Counted from the first letter of the stretch, positions 10,664-20,025 are shown. The stretch is 64,000 nt of DNA from Citrobacter amalonaticus (GCA_028994555.1 JARDVN010000001.1:248001-312000); one strand, 5' to 3'. Numbers and translations are program-made. Notes: a model not told the origin generated them from the letters alone.

Positions 10664-11672
10664 TTATCTCAGCGCGGAAATGTCATCAAACAGCGAACGG
10701 GTAATCGTCACCCCTTCCAGCCGCGATTTCTCCCGCGTACTAAAACGTCTTTCTCCCGGCAGTCGCGCTCCCTGCTCCTGCATCGCGGCAAACAGCGTTT
10801 CTGCGCGCTCCAGATGGCGATGCGCCTCATCCCCAAGGAACCGGGACGGGTCAAGCGCCAGAATCAGTTCGCCGCCGTACGGCAGACCGCCTGCCCCCCT
10901 CATCCCAGGCCAGCGATTCCGCACTGGTCATGTCCCCGATGAGCGGCCCTGCCAGCAGTTCAACCATTGCCGCAAACGCCGAGCCTTTGTGACCACCAAA
11001 GGTCAACATCGCGCCATTTAATACCGCCTGCGGATCGGTTGACGGTTGCCCTTCGCTGTCGATACCCCACCCTTCCGGAATCGCTTTTCCAGCCCGCTGA
11101 TGCAACTGGATCTCGCCGCGCGCCGCCGCACTGGTCGCCATATCAAAAATGTAAGGCGGCTTGCCGTTGCGCGGCCAGCCAAAGGCGATCGGGTTGGTAC
11201 CAAACAGCGGACGCGTACCGCCGGCCGGTGCAACCCAGGCGTGGCTTGGCGTGCAGGCATACCCCACCAGTCCGGCGTCCGTCAGTGGTTCAATATCCGC
11301 AAACAACGCGGAAAAGTGCACGCAACGGTTGATCGCTAACGCCGCAATCCCGCACGTTTTAGCTTTACAGATGAGCAGTGGCAACGCCTGCTCATAGGCC
11401 ACGAGGGAGAACGCGCCGCCCGCGTCCGCTTTAACAATAGCGGGTGCCTGATCGGAAATCTGCGGACGTGCATCAGCGGAGACTTTTCCTTTACGCAAGG
11501 TTTCGACTATTCCCAGCAAGCGCCATAGCCCGTGAGACGCGCAGCCGTCGCGCTCGCCCGCCGTCACATTACGCGCGATAGCATCCGCATGCTCCGCACT
11601 AAAGCCGTTGCTGCTCAGCACCTCACGCGCCAGCATGTAAGCCTCAGATAAAGTGAGGTTTACTGTTTCCAT
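10664..11672 (-). CDS. Ldh-family (malate/L-lactate dehydrogenase type) NAD(P) oxidoreductase; one frameshift
   Basis: The protein belongs to the MDH2/LDH2 family (malate, ureidoglycolate, 2,3-diketogulonate and delta1-piperideine-2-carboxylate reductases). Typical segments are Ala-Leu-Ala-Ile-Asn-Arg-Cys-Val-His-Phe, Gly-Thr-Asn-Pro-Ile-Ala-Phe-Gly and Gly-Gly-His-Lys-Gly-Ser-Ala. A C6 run at 10894-10899 (5 expected) splits the frame; corrected length is 335 residues. AGGAG precedes the ATG at 11672. The substrate cannot be named. It is divergent from btsT and shares its regulatory region. I do not recall this gene at the tsr-btsT junction of E. coli. Confidence 0.86.
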
Positions 11673-11742
11673 GTTGTTCTCCTTATGATGTTGTCGGCAA
11701 TAAGCGTAGTCGGTATTCGCCCCTGGTTGGCGGATTTTTCTT

Positions 11743-11758
11743 TGTGATCTCAGTCACA
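11743..11758. promoter_or_regulatory. Perfect CRP-cAMP binding site upstream of btsT
   Basis: TGTGA-N6-TCACA matches the CRP consensus at all ten conserved bases. It lies 211 bases before btsT and 70 before the Ldh-family gene, so CRP could act on either. E. coli btsT is known to be CRP-dependent. Confidence 0.8.
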
Positions 11759-11786
11759 TAATATTCGCCGCCCGGCGTTCCTCTTT

Positions 11787-11834
11787 ACCGCTTACTGACA
11801 CTTCTGACCGCTTAACTCCCCATTTGACCGCTCA
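11787..11834 (+). promoter_or_regulatory. Three direct repeats of the BtsR (YehT) operator type
   Basis: ACCGCTTA at 11787-11794 and 11807-11814, and ACCGCTCA at 11827-11834, recur with an exact 20-base period. They fit the published BtsR motif ACC(G/A)CT(C/T)A, which I recall as two repeats upstream of E. coli btsT. They lie 135-180 bases before btsT. The pyruvate-sensing BtsS/BtsR system would activate from here. Confidence 0.72.
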
Positions 11835-11968
11835 CTTATTTACCTTACTTTACACGCGCGACTCTCTGGCAAGATCGTCATCAGCATAGCAGTCAAATTA
11901 CCTCTTCAAACGCAACCCAAACCAAACGGCTTCGGCCAATTATTCATCTTATAAAACCAGGTTTTACT

Positions 11969-14122
11969 ATGGATACGAAAAAGATATTCAAGCACATACC
12001 CTGGGTGATCCTCGGGATCATCGGGGCATTCTGCCTCTCGGTTGTCGCCTTACGCCGGGGTGAACACGTCAGCGCCCTGTGGATCGTGGTCGCTTCCGTG
12101 TCGGTATATCTGGTGGCTTATCGCTACTACAGCCTGTACATCGCCCAGAAGGTGATGAAGCTTGACCCTACACGTTCTACCCCCCGCGGTCATCAATAAC
12201 GATGGCCTGAACTACGTTCCGACCAACCGCTACGTGCTGTTCGGGCACCACTTTGCCGCGATCGCGGGCGCTGGTCCGCTGGTCGGTCCGGTTCTGGCCG
12301 CGCAGATGGGTTACCTGCCTGGTACCCTGTGGCTGCTGGCGGGTGTTGTGCTGGCAGGTGCGGTCCAGGACTTCATGGTGCTGTTTATCTCTTCTCGCCG
12401 TAACGGCGCGTCGCTTGGCGAGATGATTAAAGAAGAGATGGGCTCTGTGCCGGGGACAATTGCCCTGTTTGGCTGCTTCTTAATTATGATCATCATCCTC
12501 GCGGTTCTGGCGCTGATCGTCGTAAAAGCGCTGGCCGAAAGTCCGTGGGGGGGGTCTTCACCGTTTGCTCCACCGTACCTATCGCGCTGTTCATGGGGAT
12601 CTACATGCGCTTCCTGCGTCCGGGGCGTGTGGGTGAAGTGTCGGTGATTGGTATTGTTCTGCTGGTGGCGTCAATTTATTTCGGCGGCGTGATTGCTCAC
12701 GACCCGTACTGGGGCCCGGCGCTGACCTTTAAAGACACCACCATTACCTTTGCGCTGATCGGCTATGCGTTCGTTTCTGCACTGCTGCCGGTGTGGCTGA
12801 TCCTCGCTCCGCGCGACTATCTGGCCACCTTCCTGAAAATCGGCGTTATCGTCGGCCTGGCGCTGGGTATCGTTGTCCTCAACCCAGAGCTGAAAATGCC
12901 GGCCATGACGCAGTACATCGACGGTACTGGTCCACTGTGGAAAGGTGCGCTGTTCCCGTTCCTGTTCATTACCATCGCTTGTGGTGCGGTCTCTGGCTTC
13001 CACGCGCTGATCTCTTCCGGTACTACGCCGAAACTGCTGGCCTGTGAAACTGACGCTCGCTTTATCGGTTACGGTGCGATGCTGATGGAGTCTTTCGTGG
13101 CGATCATGGCGCTGGTTGCAGCCTCCATTATCGAACCGGGTCTCTACTTTGCGATGAACACCCCACCGGCAGGCCTGGGCATTACCATGCCGAACCTGCA
13201 TGAAATGGGTGGCGAAAACGCGCCGCTGATTATGGCGCAACTGAAAGATGTGACCGCACATGCGGCAGCAACCGTCAGCTCCTGGGGCTTCGTCATTTCA
13301 CCTGAGCAGATCCTGCAAACGGCGAAAGACATCGGCGAACCGTCTGTTCTGAACCGTGCCGGTGGCGCGCCAACACTGGCAGTCGGTATTGCGCACGTGT
13401 TCCATAAAGTGCTGCCGATGGCGGACATGGGCTTCTGGTACCACTTCGGTATTCTGTTTGAAGCACTGTTCATCCTCACCGCGCTGGATGCCGGTACCCG
13501 TTCTGGACGCTTTATGCTGCAGGACCTGCTGGGTAACTTCGTTCCGTTCCTGAAGAAGACCGACTCTCTGGTTGCCGGTATCATCGGTACGGCGGGCTGC
13601 GTGGGTCTGTGGGGCTACCTGCTGTATCAGGGCGTGGTCGATCCGCTGGGCGGCGTGAAGAGCCTGTGGCCGCTGTTCGGTATCTCTAACCAGATGCTGG
13701 CAGCCGTGGCGCTGGTTCTCGGTACCGTCGTTCTGATCAAAATGCAGCGCACCAAATACATCTGGGTAACCGTTATCCCTGCGGTATGGCTGCTCATCTG
13801 CACCACCTGGGCGCTGGGTCTGAAACTGTTCAGCTCCAACCCGCAGATGGAAGGCTTCTTCTACATGGCTAACCAGTACAAAGAGAAGATTGCCAACGGC
13901 GGCGAACTGACCGCACAACAGATTGCCAACATGAATCACATTGTTGTGAACAACTACACCAACGCAGGTCTGAGCATTCTGTTCCTGGTGGTGGTATACA
14001 GCATCATCTTCTACGGTTTCAAAACCTGGATGAGTGTGCGCAACGTGGATAAACGTACCGACAAAGAAACGCCGTACGTTCCGGTTCCTGAAGGCGGCGT
14101 GAAGACCTCTTCACATCACTAA
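11969..14122 (+). CDS. btsT: High-affinity pyruvate/H+ symporter BtsT (YjiY, CstA family); two frameshifts
   Basis: This CstA-family transporter has about 18 membrane segments and family parts such as Gly-His-His-Phe-Ala-Ala-Ile-Ala-Gly-Ala-Gly-Pro and Ser-Gly-Thr-Thr-Pro-Lys. It imports pyruvate. The frame is broken at C6 (12180-12185, 5 expected) and at G8 (12547-12554, 6 expected). Correcting both gives exactly 716 residues, the E. coli length. Upstream are a perfect CRP site and three BtsR-type repeats. It is followed by a REP pair and yjiX, which usually accompanies CstA-type genes. Confidence 0.95.
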
Positions 14123-14123
14123 A

Positions 14124-14206
14124 CCTGATGCCGGGTAGTGCTCCGCTTACCCGGCCTACAGTCTGTCATTAACGTAGGCCGGATAAGGCGAAAGCCGCCA
14201 TCCGGC
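14124..14206. repeat. BIME: two inverted REP-like units
   Basis: Two imperfect palindromic units face each other at 14124-14159 and 14174-14206. They carry the REP cores CCTGATGCCGGG ... CCCGGCCTAC and GTAGGCCGGATAAGGCG ... CATCCGGC. This is the usual enterobacterial extragenic repeat pair between btsT and yjiX; it may protect the btsT mRNA end. Confidence 0.85.
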
Positions 14207-14230
14207 TTTAATCATTCACGGGACGGCACA

Positions 14231-14435
14231 ATGTTTGGTAACTTAGGTCAGGCAAAAAAAATATCTCGGCCAGGCGGCGAAGATGTTGATTGGTATTCCC
14301 GACTACGACAACTATGTCGAGCATATGCAAACCAACCATCCGGACAAGCCGTACATGAGCTATGAAGAATTCTTCCGTGAGCGCCAGCAGGCGCGCTACG
14401 GCGGCGACGGTAAAGGCGGCATGCGCTGCTGTTAG
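14231..14435 (+). CDS. yjiX: YjiX, YbdD/YjiX family small protein; one frameshift
   Basis: The start [10 protein letters not shown] and the end Gly-Gly-Met-Arg-Cys-Cys match E. coli YjiX. An A8 run at 14254-14261 (7 expected) throws the frame after residue 10; removing one A gives exactly 67 residues. The family accompanies CstA/BtsT transporters, and its role is not established. It lies between the REP pair and yjiA. Confidence 0.9.
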
Positions 14436-14447
14436 AAGGAGAAGTGA

Positions 14448-15404
14448 ATGACCCCGATTGCAGTCACCCTACTCACCGGTTTTCTTGGCGCAGGTAAAAC
14501 TACCCTGCTGCGCCACATCCTCAACGAAGAACACGGCTACAAGATTGCCGTTATCGAAAACGAATTCGGCGAAGTCTCCGTGGACGATCAGCTGATTGGC
14601 GATCGCGCCACGCAGATCAAAACCCTGACCAATGGCTGCATCTGCTGTACACGTTCGAACGAACTGGAGGATGCGCTGTTAGACCTGCTCGACAACCTCG
14701 ATAAGGGCAACATCAGCTTCGATCGCCTGGTGATTGAATGCACCGGCATGGCGGACCCAGGCCCGATTATTCAGACCTTTTTCGCCCATGAAGTCATTTG
14801 CCAGCGTTATCTGCTGGACGGCGTGATTGCGCTGGTTGATGCGGTCCACGCCGACGATCAGATGAATCAGTTCACGATCGCCCAGTCGCAGGTCGGCTAT
14901 GCCGATCGCATCCTGCTGACCAAAACCGACGTGGCGGGTGACAGTGAGAAATTGCGGGAACGTCTGGCGCGCATCAACGCCCGCGCCCCGGTTTATACCG
15001 TGACACACGGGGATATTGATCTCTCTCTGCTGTTCGACACTAACGGCTTTATGCTGGAAGAGAATGTCGTCAGCGCCAGACCGCGCTTTCATTTTATTGC
15101 TGATAAGCAAAACGATATCTCTTCTATTGTGGTGGAACTGGATTACCCGGTAGATATCGGCGACGTCTCCCGCGTGATGGAAAACCTGTTGCTGGAATCC
15201 GCCGAAAAACTGCTGCGTTACAAAGGCATGCTGTGGATTGAAGGCGAACCGAACCGTCTACTGTTCCAGGGCGTGCAGCGCCTGTACAGCGCCGACTGGG
15301 ACCGCCCGTGGGGCGACGAACAACCTCACAGCACGCTGGTGTTTATCGGCATTCAGCTGCCGGAAGACGAAATCAGAGCCGCCTTTGCGGGGCTGAAGAA
15401 GTAA
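14448..15404 (+). CDS. yjiA: CobW/COG0523-family GTPase YjiA
   Basis: The 318-residue cytoplasmic GTPase has a P-loop Gly-Phe-Leu-Gly-Ala-Gly-Lys-Thr-Thr-Leu near residue 8, the metal-binding Cys-x-Cys-Cys (Gly-Cys-Ile-Cys-Cys-Thr near 64), Glu-Cys-Thr-Gly and the guanine motif Thr-Lys-Thr-Asp. A CobW C-terminal domain follows. The family inserts or senses metals, and E. coli YjiA binds Zn, Co and Ni. AGAAGGAGAAG precedes the ATG, 12 bases after yjiX, consistent with one transcript. Confidence 0.95.
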   Translation: MTPIAVTLLTGFLGAGKTTLLRHILNEEHGYKIAVIENEFGEVSVDDQLIGDRATQIKTLTNGCICCTRSNELEDALLDLLDNLDKGNISFDRLVIECTGMADPGPIIQTFFAHEVICQRYLLDGVIALVDAVHADDQMNQFTIAQSQVGYADRILLTKTDVAGDSEKLRERLARINARAPVYTVTHGDIDLSLLFDTNGFMLEENVVSARPRFHFIADKQNDISSIVVELDYPVDIGDVSRVMENLLLESAEKLLRYKGMLWIEGEPNRLLFQGVQRLYSADWDRPWGDEQPHSTLVFIGIQLPEDEIRAAFAGLKK

Positions 15405-15411
15405 TTTTTTT

Positions 15412-15441
15412 GCCCGATGGCGCTACGCTTATCGGGCCTAC
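15412..15441. repeat. Single REP element
   Basis: The unit GCCCGATGGCG ... CTTATCGGGCCTAC lies 8 bases after the yjiA stop and is preceded by a seven-T run. It separates convergent yjiA and the efflux gene that follows. The T run on its left could also end minus-strand transcription weakly. Confidence 0.8.
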
Positions 15442-15472
15442 GGTTTTTCCCCAGGCCGCAGCCATCCTGCAC

Positions 15473-16552
15473 TCACTCCACTACAAATCGTGTCGCCGCA
15501 AAGCAGTTCAGTATCCGGTGGACCAGAAAAACCATCGTCAGCGTTGCCAGCAGCGCGACGGTGACCGAGGTGATGCGGTACAGATCGCTGAACACCAGGT
15601 CACTGTTCGGGTGCAGGTTCTGGCCGAACATAATGCCAATGGTGGTGATACTGGCGAAACCCACGCCTGCGCCCACTTTTTCCATCACGTGCAGGCGGGC
15701 GCTAAAGGCCAGTCCGAGACCGATCAGCGGCATCATCAACAGCATATGGTTACTAAAATCATAAATCAGTAACTGCACCACCAGAATATAGAGACAGGCC
15801 AGTACCACACCGACGACGCGCCAGAGAGAACTCAGGACCGCGCCGCGATAGTGCATCGGAAAGAGGATCAAAATCCCCGCCATCAGCGCCGACAGCGAAT
15901 CGCTCAGATCGCAGATCTGAAAGATCACAAAGATCATCGTCGCCACGGTGCCGGAAAGCAGCGATTCGTGCCGAATTCGGGCATCATCTTTCTCAATGCG
16001 CGGCGGCGGTTGACGCGGTTCCACGTCGGGGATCAGATAGTGGAGCAGTCCGCTCAGCGCCACCGCCATCACGCAGGCTTCCATGTTGGAAAACATCAGC
16101 GTGTGCCAGTCAGTGGCGGGATAGCTCATAAAGTTGAGCATCGTGCTCTGGCAGACCACACCCATTGACCCCAGCAGAAACAGCGGCCCCTTGCTCATAA
16201 AGCGAAAACGCATCACGTACAGGCCAAACACCACCAGCGTCATTATCAGCGGCCACTGCGAGAGATAACCCACAATCAGCACCATTTCGACGCAGTTCAC
16301 CGCCGCACTGAACACAAACTGCCTCGCCACGTGGCGATTAAACACCGGTACCAGCGACATCAGCATCAGTGGATAGACCACGAAAAACACGCCGTACTGG
16401 ACATTGTAAAAAGTCGAAATGCTTAGCGCGATCGTCCCGGCTATGGCTATCCGTACGGTCTGGCGGAAATCATTGGCCGTGTAGACGATGTTGTCATGCG
16501 GCGTAAAGACGCGGGCCAGAGTGTTAATAGATGCGAGGGCGTTAATAAACAT
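15473..16552 (-). CDS. Fusaric-acid-resistance/DUF2955-type inner-membrane exporter subunit
   Basis: The 359-residue membrane protein has about ten hydrophobic segments in two groups joined by a charged stretch (Pro-Asp-Val-Glu-Pro-Arg-Gln-Pro-Pro-Pro-Arg-Ile-Glu-Lys-Asp). This fits the DUF2955/FUSC-like partner of HlyD proteins in aromatic-acid or toxic-compound efflux. I chose ATG 16552 (Met-Phe-Ile-Asn-Ala-Leu), which overlaps the HlyD gene's end by 11 bases; a longer frame exists but enters HlyD coding sequence. It is the last gene of the marR-hlyD operon. Confidence 0.82.
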   Translation of the reverse strand: MFINALASINTLARVFTPHDNIVYTANDFRQTVRIAIAGTIALSISTFYNVQYGVFFVVYPLMLMSLVPVFNRHVARQFVFSAAVNCVEMVLIVGYLSQWPLIMTLVVFGLYVMRFRFMSKGPLFLLGSMGVVCQSTMLNFMSYPATDWHTLMFSNMEACVMAVALSGLLHYLIPDVEPRQPPPRIEKDDARIRHESLLSGTVATMIFVIFQICDLSDSLSALMAGILILFPMHYRGAVLSSLWRVVGVVLACLYILVVQLLIYDFSNHMLLMMPLIGLGLAFSARLHVMEKVGAGVGFASITTIGIMFGQNLHPNSDLVFSDLYRITSVTVALLATLTMVFLVHRILNCFAATRFVVE

Positions 16553-17609
16553 AGTGCAGCCAACTGACCAGATGGATTTGCGCACCGGCAAAGGTACGGG
16601 CAAACGGGCCTTCACTGTTATACAACTGCACCGTGGCGCGGGCACCGGTTGGCAACGGTTTGTCCACTGGCTCATTCAGCGTCACGTGAATACGCATCCG
16701 TTGTGCATCACGCACCCAACGCGTGGATTGTTCCGGTTGCGACAGTTGACCGTTGACCTCTTCCTGTCCGGCGAGTATCCCCGCATCGCTGCTGGTCACG
16801 CGCGCACGGAACACTTTGCCTGGCAGGGCATCAAATACCACCGCTGCATCGGTATTCACGCGGGTATGACGCAGGCTTTTCTCGCGAAAATCGGCCACGA
16901 TATCCGTCTGATTGCTGACCAGAGCCAGCAGTGGCGTGGCGGCAGTGGCATAAAGCCCGGCGTTAAGCTGGAGATTACTCACCGTCCCGTCCGTCTCCGC
17001 ATACACTTTTGTCCACGCCAGATTCAACTGCGCCTCTTCCAGTGCATTGCGGTATTTTTGCAGCGTCACATTACGCTCATCATCACGCTCGCCGCGCTGA
17101 ATCAGCAGATTCTGGATGTTGGCCTGCAGGGCGGTAACCGACTGTTGGCTGGTCTGCCAGGTGGTCCGGACTTTGTCGAGATCCGCCTGCGAGACGTTCT
17201 GCATCGCACTCAGGCGCTGGTAGCGATCAAACGTCAGCTTGTCATTACGGGCGGTGTATTCGGCGGTACGCAGGTTCGCCCGGGCGGACGCAATCTGTGC
17301 ATCCAGTTGCTGGTTACTGAGTTTTGCCTGGGCACAGGCGATTTGCGCGGCTTCGACTTTATTAATAAATGGCGTGGGATCCAGCTCGTAAAGCAGATCG
17401 CCTTTTTTTACCGGGCTGTTGTTGTGCACATAGACATGCGAGACGTATCCGGAAACGCGTGATGAGACGGGCGTGACCGTACGCATCACCGTGGAGTCCG
17501 GCGTCAGCGGGATCCAGATATCGGCAACGATAAACCAGGCGAATATCGCGAGAAATGCAGCAATACTCACCCTTACCCAACGGGCAAACTTCTGTTCTGG
17601 GGTCATCAT
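16542..17609 (-). CDS. HlyD/EmrA-type membrane fusion protein
   Basis: The 355-residue protein has one N-terminal membrane anchor (residues 14-33). A lipoyl half-motif follows (Val-Ser-Gly-Tyr-Val-Ser-His-Val-Tyr-Val, then Val-Lys-Lys-Gly-Asp-Leu-Leu). Next come a coiled-coil hairpin (about 85-200) and a beta-barrel with Thr-Asp-Gly-Thr-Val-Ser-Asn. It bridges the inner-membrane exporter to an outer-membrane channel. It starts 6 bases after the MarR stop and overlaps the DUF2955 gene, so the three genes form one operon. Confidence 0.9.
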   Translation of the reverse strand: MMTPEQKFARWVRVSIAAFLAIFAWFIVADIWIPLTPDSTVMRTVTPVSSRVSGYVSHVYVHNNSPVKKGDLLYELDPTPFINKVEAAQIACAQAKLSNQQLDAQIASARANLRTAEYTARNDKLTFDRYQRLSAMQNVSQADLDKVRTTWQTSQQSVTALQANIQNLLIQRGERDDERNVTLQKYRNALEEAQLNLAWTKVYAETDGTVSNLQLNAGLYATAATPLLALVSNQTDIVADFREKSLRHTRVNTDAAVVFDALPGKVFRARVTSSDAGILAGQEEVNGQLSQPEQSTRWVRDAQRMRIHVTLNEPVDKPLPTGARATVQLYNSEGPFARTFAGAQIHLVSWLHYVY

Positions 17610-17614
17610 AGTTT

Positions 17615-18079
17615 TTAGTGTTGATTATCTTCTTCGCGGATTGTCCGCAAATTGCAGGCGATTACATTTAAGGTGGCGCTGAAGGAAGCGAGATCCGCTT
17701 CAGGAATGGTTCGCGTAACACGATGTTGATAGGCTTCAATCACCCGGTTTAGCTCTTCCAGCCGGGCGCGCCCTTCCGCAGTCAGCATCAGCAGGCGAAT
17801 GCGTTTGTCATATGGCGATGTCGAACGCACCAGATAGCCCTGATTTTCCAGCTGTGTGAGAGTGCGCATCAGTGGTGGCAGTTCAATGCCCTGCACCTGT
17901 GCCAGTTCGCTGACCGAGACGTTATCACCCAACTGATACAGTTGCATCAGCACCGTCCAGCTTGACTGCGTCAGGCCGGTATCAGTGATAGCCGCGTCAA
18001 TAATGGCACGCCATTGACGCACGACCATCGCCATACGCATTCCCATCGGACGGCGGGCAAACAGCTCATCTTCAGACAT
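17615..18079 (-). CDS. MarR-family regulator of the adjacent efflux operon
   Basis: The 154-residue product has the MarR winged helix: Val-Ser-Val-Ser-Glu-Leu-Ala-Gln-Val-Gln-Gly-Ile-Glu then recognition-helix residues Met-Arg-Thr-Leu-Thr-Gln-Leu-Glu, and the wing Tyr-Asp-Lys-Arg-Ile-Arg-Leu-Leu. It is the first gene of the operon, with GGGGGACGAG before the ATG. A perfect palindrome lies 34 bases upstream, so autorepression relieved by a small ligand is likely (inference). Confidence 0.9.
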   Translation of the reverse strand: MSEDELFARRPMGMRMAMVVRQWRAIIDAAITDTGLTQSSWTVLMQLYQLGDNVSVSELAQVQGIELPPLMRTLTQLENQGYLVRSTSPYDKRIRLLMLTAEGRARLEELNRVIEAYQHRVTRTIPEADLASFSATLNVIACNLRTIREEDNQH

Positions 18080-18112
18080 ATCTCGTCCCCCCTCTTAGCG
18101 AAAGGGAAAATA

Positions 18113-18132
18113 ATACTTATCCTGATAAGTAT
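18113..18132. promoter_or_regulatory. Perfect palindrome, probable MarR operator
   Basis: ATACTTATC and its exact reverse complement GATAAGTAT are separated by CT. The 20-bp site lies just upstream of the marR-hlyD-DUF2955 operon, in the size and A/T-rich style typical of MarR operators. Confidence 0.7.
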
Positions 18133-18230
18133 CAAGAAACATACCGTCAGGAAGCATAAATTGATAAATATCCTGAATGTAAAAAAGGCCGGAGGGGTTC
18201 AACCACCAGCCTCTGACTACTGCAGTAACG

Positions 18231-18395
18231 CTAGTCGATCTGATCCCGGCGTAATCCCAGATCTTTGAGCCGCTCATCACTCATCTGTTGCAGGATCCGT
18301 CGGGTTTGCGCCTGCAGATGCCATTTTTTAAACGCTCGCCAGATCAACACAAAACCAATAAACGGCTGCTTTGCTTTGTTTTCATGAAATTCCAT
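18231..18395 (-). CDS. yjiS: YjiS, DUF1127 family small protein
   Basis: The 54-residue protein ends with the DUF1127 core Leu-Gln-Gln-Met-Ser-Asp-Glu-Arg-Leu-Lys-Asp-Leu-Gly-Leu-Arg-Arg-Asp. It matches E. coli YjiS in length and start (Met-Glu-Phe-His-Glu-Asn). DUF1127 proteins are short basic, often RNA-associated proteins; this one's job is not known. It is divergent from yjiR. Confidence 0.88.
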   Translation of the reverse strand: MEFHENKAKQPFIGFVLIWRAFKKWHLQAQTRRILQQMSDERLKDLGLRRDQID

Positions 18396-18450
18396 ACCCA
18401 CCCCCCTCTCATACCAGAGCCTGTATTTTGGCGGTTTACGGACGGGACAA

Positions 18451-18549
18451 TACAGATTCAAAAACATCTTTTATTTAACATACAGATCAGCTAAAACAGT
18501 TTCTGCATTGCACATTTTGCAACTGTCTGTACTGGGTTTTATATCTGTA
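18451..18549. promoter_or_regulatory. Repeated TACAGAT sites between yjiS and yjiR
   Basis: TACAGAT occurs at 18451-18457 and 18481-18487 (30-base spacing), and as ATCTGTA at 18543-18549. An ACAGTT/AACTGT inverted pair lies between (18496-18501 and 18521-18526). MocR-type regulators often bind direct repeats, so these may be YjiR sites. This is inference from position. Confidence 0.4.
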
Positions 18550-18571
18550 TGGCATCTTCGAGGGATACAGC

Positions 18572-19984
18572 ATGACGCGTTACCAACATCTGGCCAATCT
18601 GCTGGCTGAGCGCATTCAACAAGGGCTGTATCGCCACGGTGAGAAACTGCCATCAGTACGCAGCCTGAGCCAGGAGCATGGTGTCAGCATCAGCACCGTC
18701 CAGCAGGCGTACCTGGTACTGGAATCATTGCAACTCATCACACCGCAGCCCCGTTCAGGTTACTTTGTCGCGCCACAAAAAGCGCAGCCGCCGATCCCGC
18801 CAATGTCGCGTCCGGTTCAGCGTCCGGTTGAATTTACGCAGTGGGACCAGGTCATGAACATGCTGGCGGGTCATAGTGATGATTCGATCATTTCATTCAG
18901 CAGCGGAATTCCTGATGTCAGCCAACCCAGCCTGAAACCGCTCTGGCGAGAACTTAGCCGGGTGGCACAACATAACCAAAACGCAGTACTCGGCTATGAT
19001 GATTTGCCCGGTTGCCTGAGCCTGCGCAAACAAATCGCCCGTCTGATGCTGGATGGTGGCTCAGTTCTGACCGCAGACGACATTATCATCACGAATGGTT
19101 GTCAAAGCTCATTGTCGTTGTCGCTACTGGCAATATGCAAACCGGGCGACATTATCGCTGTCGAATCACCGGCCTACTACGGCACATTACATCTACTGCG
19201 CGGGCTTAATCTAAAAGTTATTGAAATTCCAACAGATCCAGATAGCGGGATCAGCATCGAAGCCCTGGAACTCGCCGTTGAACAGTGGCCAATAAAAGGC
19301 ATTATCCTTGTGCCTGCGTGTAATAATCCGCTGGGATTTATCATGCCGGATGCGCGCAAGCGAGCCGTTCTGGCGCTCGCCCAACGCCACGATATCGTGA
19401 TATTTGAAGATGATGTGTATGGCGAACTGGCAACGGAGTATCCGCGCCCACGAACCATCCACTCCTGGGATATCGACGGTCGGGTTGTATTGTGCAGCTC
19501 CTTTACCAAAACTGTCGCTCCCGGCCTGCGTGTCGGCTGGGTCGTTCCCGGTCGCTACCATGACAAATTACTGCATATGAAGTATTCCGCCAGTGGCACC
19601 GGTGTTCCGGCGACACAGTTAGCCGCAGCAGCGTTTGTCCGGGAAGGTCACTACCATCGCCACGTCCGACGCATGCGCCAGATCTATCAACGCAATATGG
19701 AAATTTATACCTGCTGGGTGCGGGAATATTTTCCCTGCGGGATCTGCGTGACACGACCAAAAGGCGGTTTTATGTTGTGGGTAGAGCTGCCGGAGCAGGT
19801 CGATATGGTTTGTGTCGCCAGACAGCTCTGTCGTCTGAAAATTCAGGTCGCGCCGGGTTCACTGTTTTCCGCCTCCGGAAAGTACCGCAACTGCGTGCGC
19901 ATAAACTGCGCGCTTACGCCCAACGACAAGCATCAGGAAGTGATGCAGAAGCTGGGCGAAGCGATCAAGGTTGCGATGGCGTAA
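18572..19984 (+). CDS. yjiR: MocR-type regulator YjiR (GntR HTH plus aminotransferase domain)
   Basis: The 470-residue protein joins an N-terminal GntR winged helix (Leu-Pro-Ser-Val-Arg-Ser-Leu-Ser-Gln-Glu-His-Gly-Val-Ser-Ile-Ser-Thr-Val-Gln) to a class I aminotransferase-like domain. The PLP lysine lies in Ser-Ser-Phe-Thr-Lys-Thr-Val-Ala-Pro-Gly-Leu-Arg-Val-Gly near residue 315. It is expected to be a PLP-responsive transcription factor. Its target is unknown; the closest candidates are itself and yjiS. Position and length match E. coli YjiR. Confidence 0.93.
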   Translation: MTRYQHLANLLAERIQQGLYRHGEKLPSVRSLSQEHGVSISTVQQAYLVLESLQLITPQPRSGYFVAPQKAQPPIPPMSRPVQRPVEFTQWDQVMNMLAGHSDDSIISFSSGIPDVSQPSLKPLWRELSRVAQHNQNAVLGYDDLPGCLSLRKQIARLMLDGGSVLTADDIIITNGCQSSLSLSLLAICKPGDIIAVESPAYYGTLHLLRGLNLKVIEIPTDPDSGISIEALELAVEQWPIKGIILVPACNNPLGFIMPDARKRAVLALAQRHDIVIFEDDVYGELATEYPRPRTIHSWDIDGRVVLCSSFTKTVAPGLRVGWVVPGRYHDKLLHMKYSASGTGVPATQLAAAAFVREGHYHRHVRRMRQIYQRNMEIYTCWVREYFPCGICVTRPKGGFMLWVELPEQVDMVCVARQLCRLKIQVAPGSLFSASGKYRNCVRINCALTPNDKHQEVMQKLGEAIKVAMA

Positions 19985-20025
19985 ACATTCGACTTCCCGG
20001 ACGGCCTGAACGCTACACCGTGTAT

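Noticed and set aside
12162..12647. Separate short genes within btsT and other broken genes
   Set aside because: The overlapping frames at each break join into one conserved protein when a homopolymer base is removed, so they are fragments of single genes.
16488..17462. Plus-strand 324-codon frame opposite the HlyD gene
   Set aside because: It overlaps the conserved HlyD gene over its length, has no start signal and crosses the operon junction.
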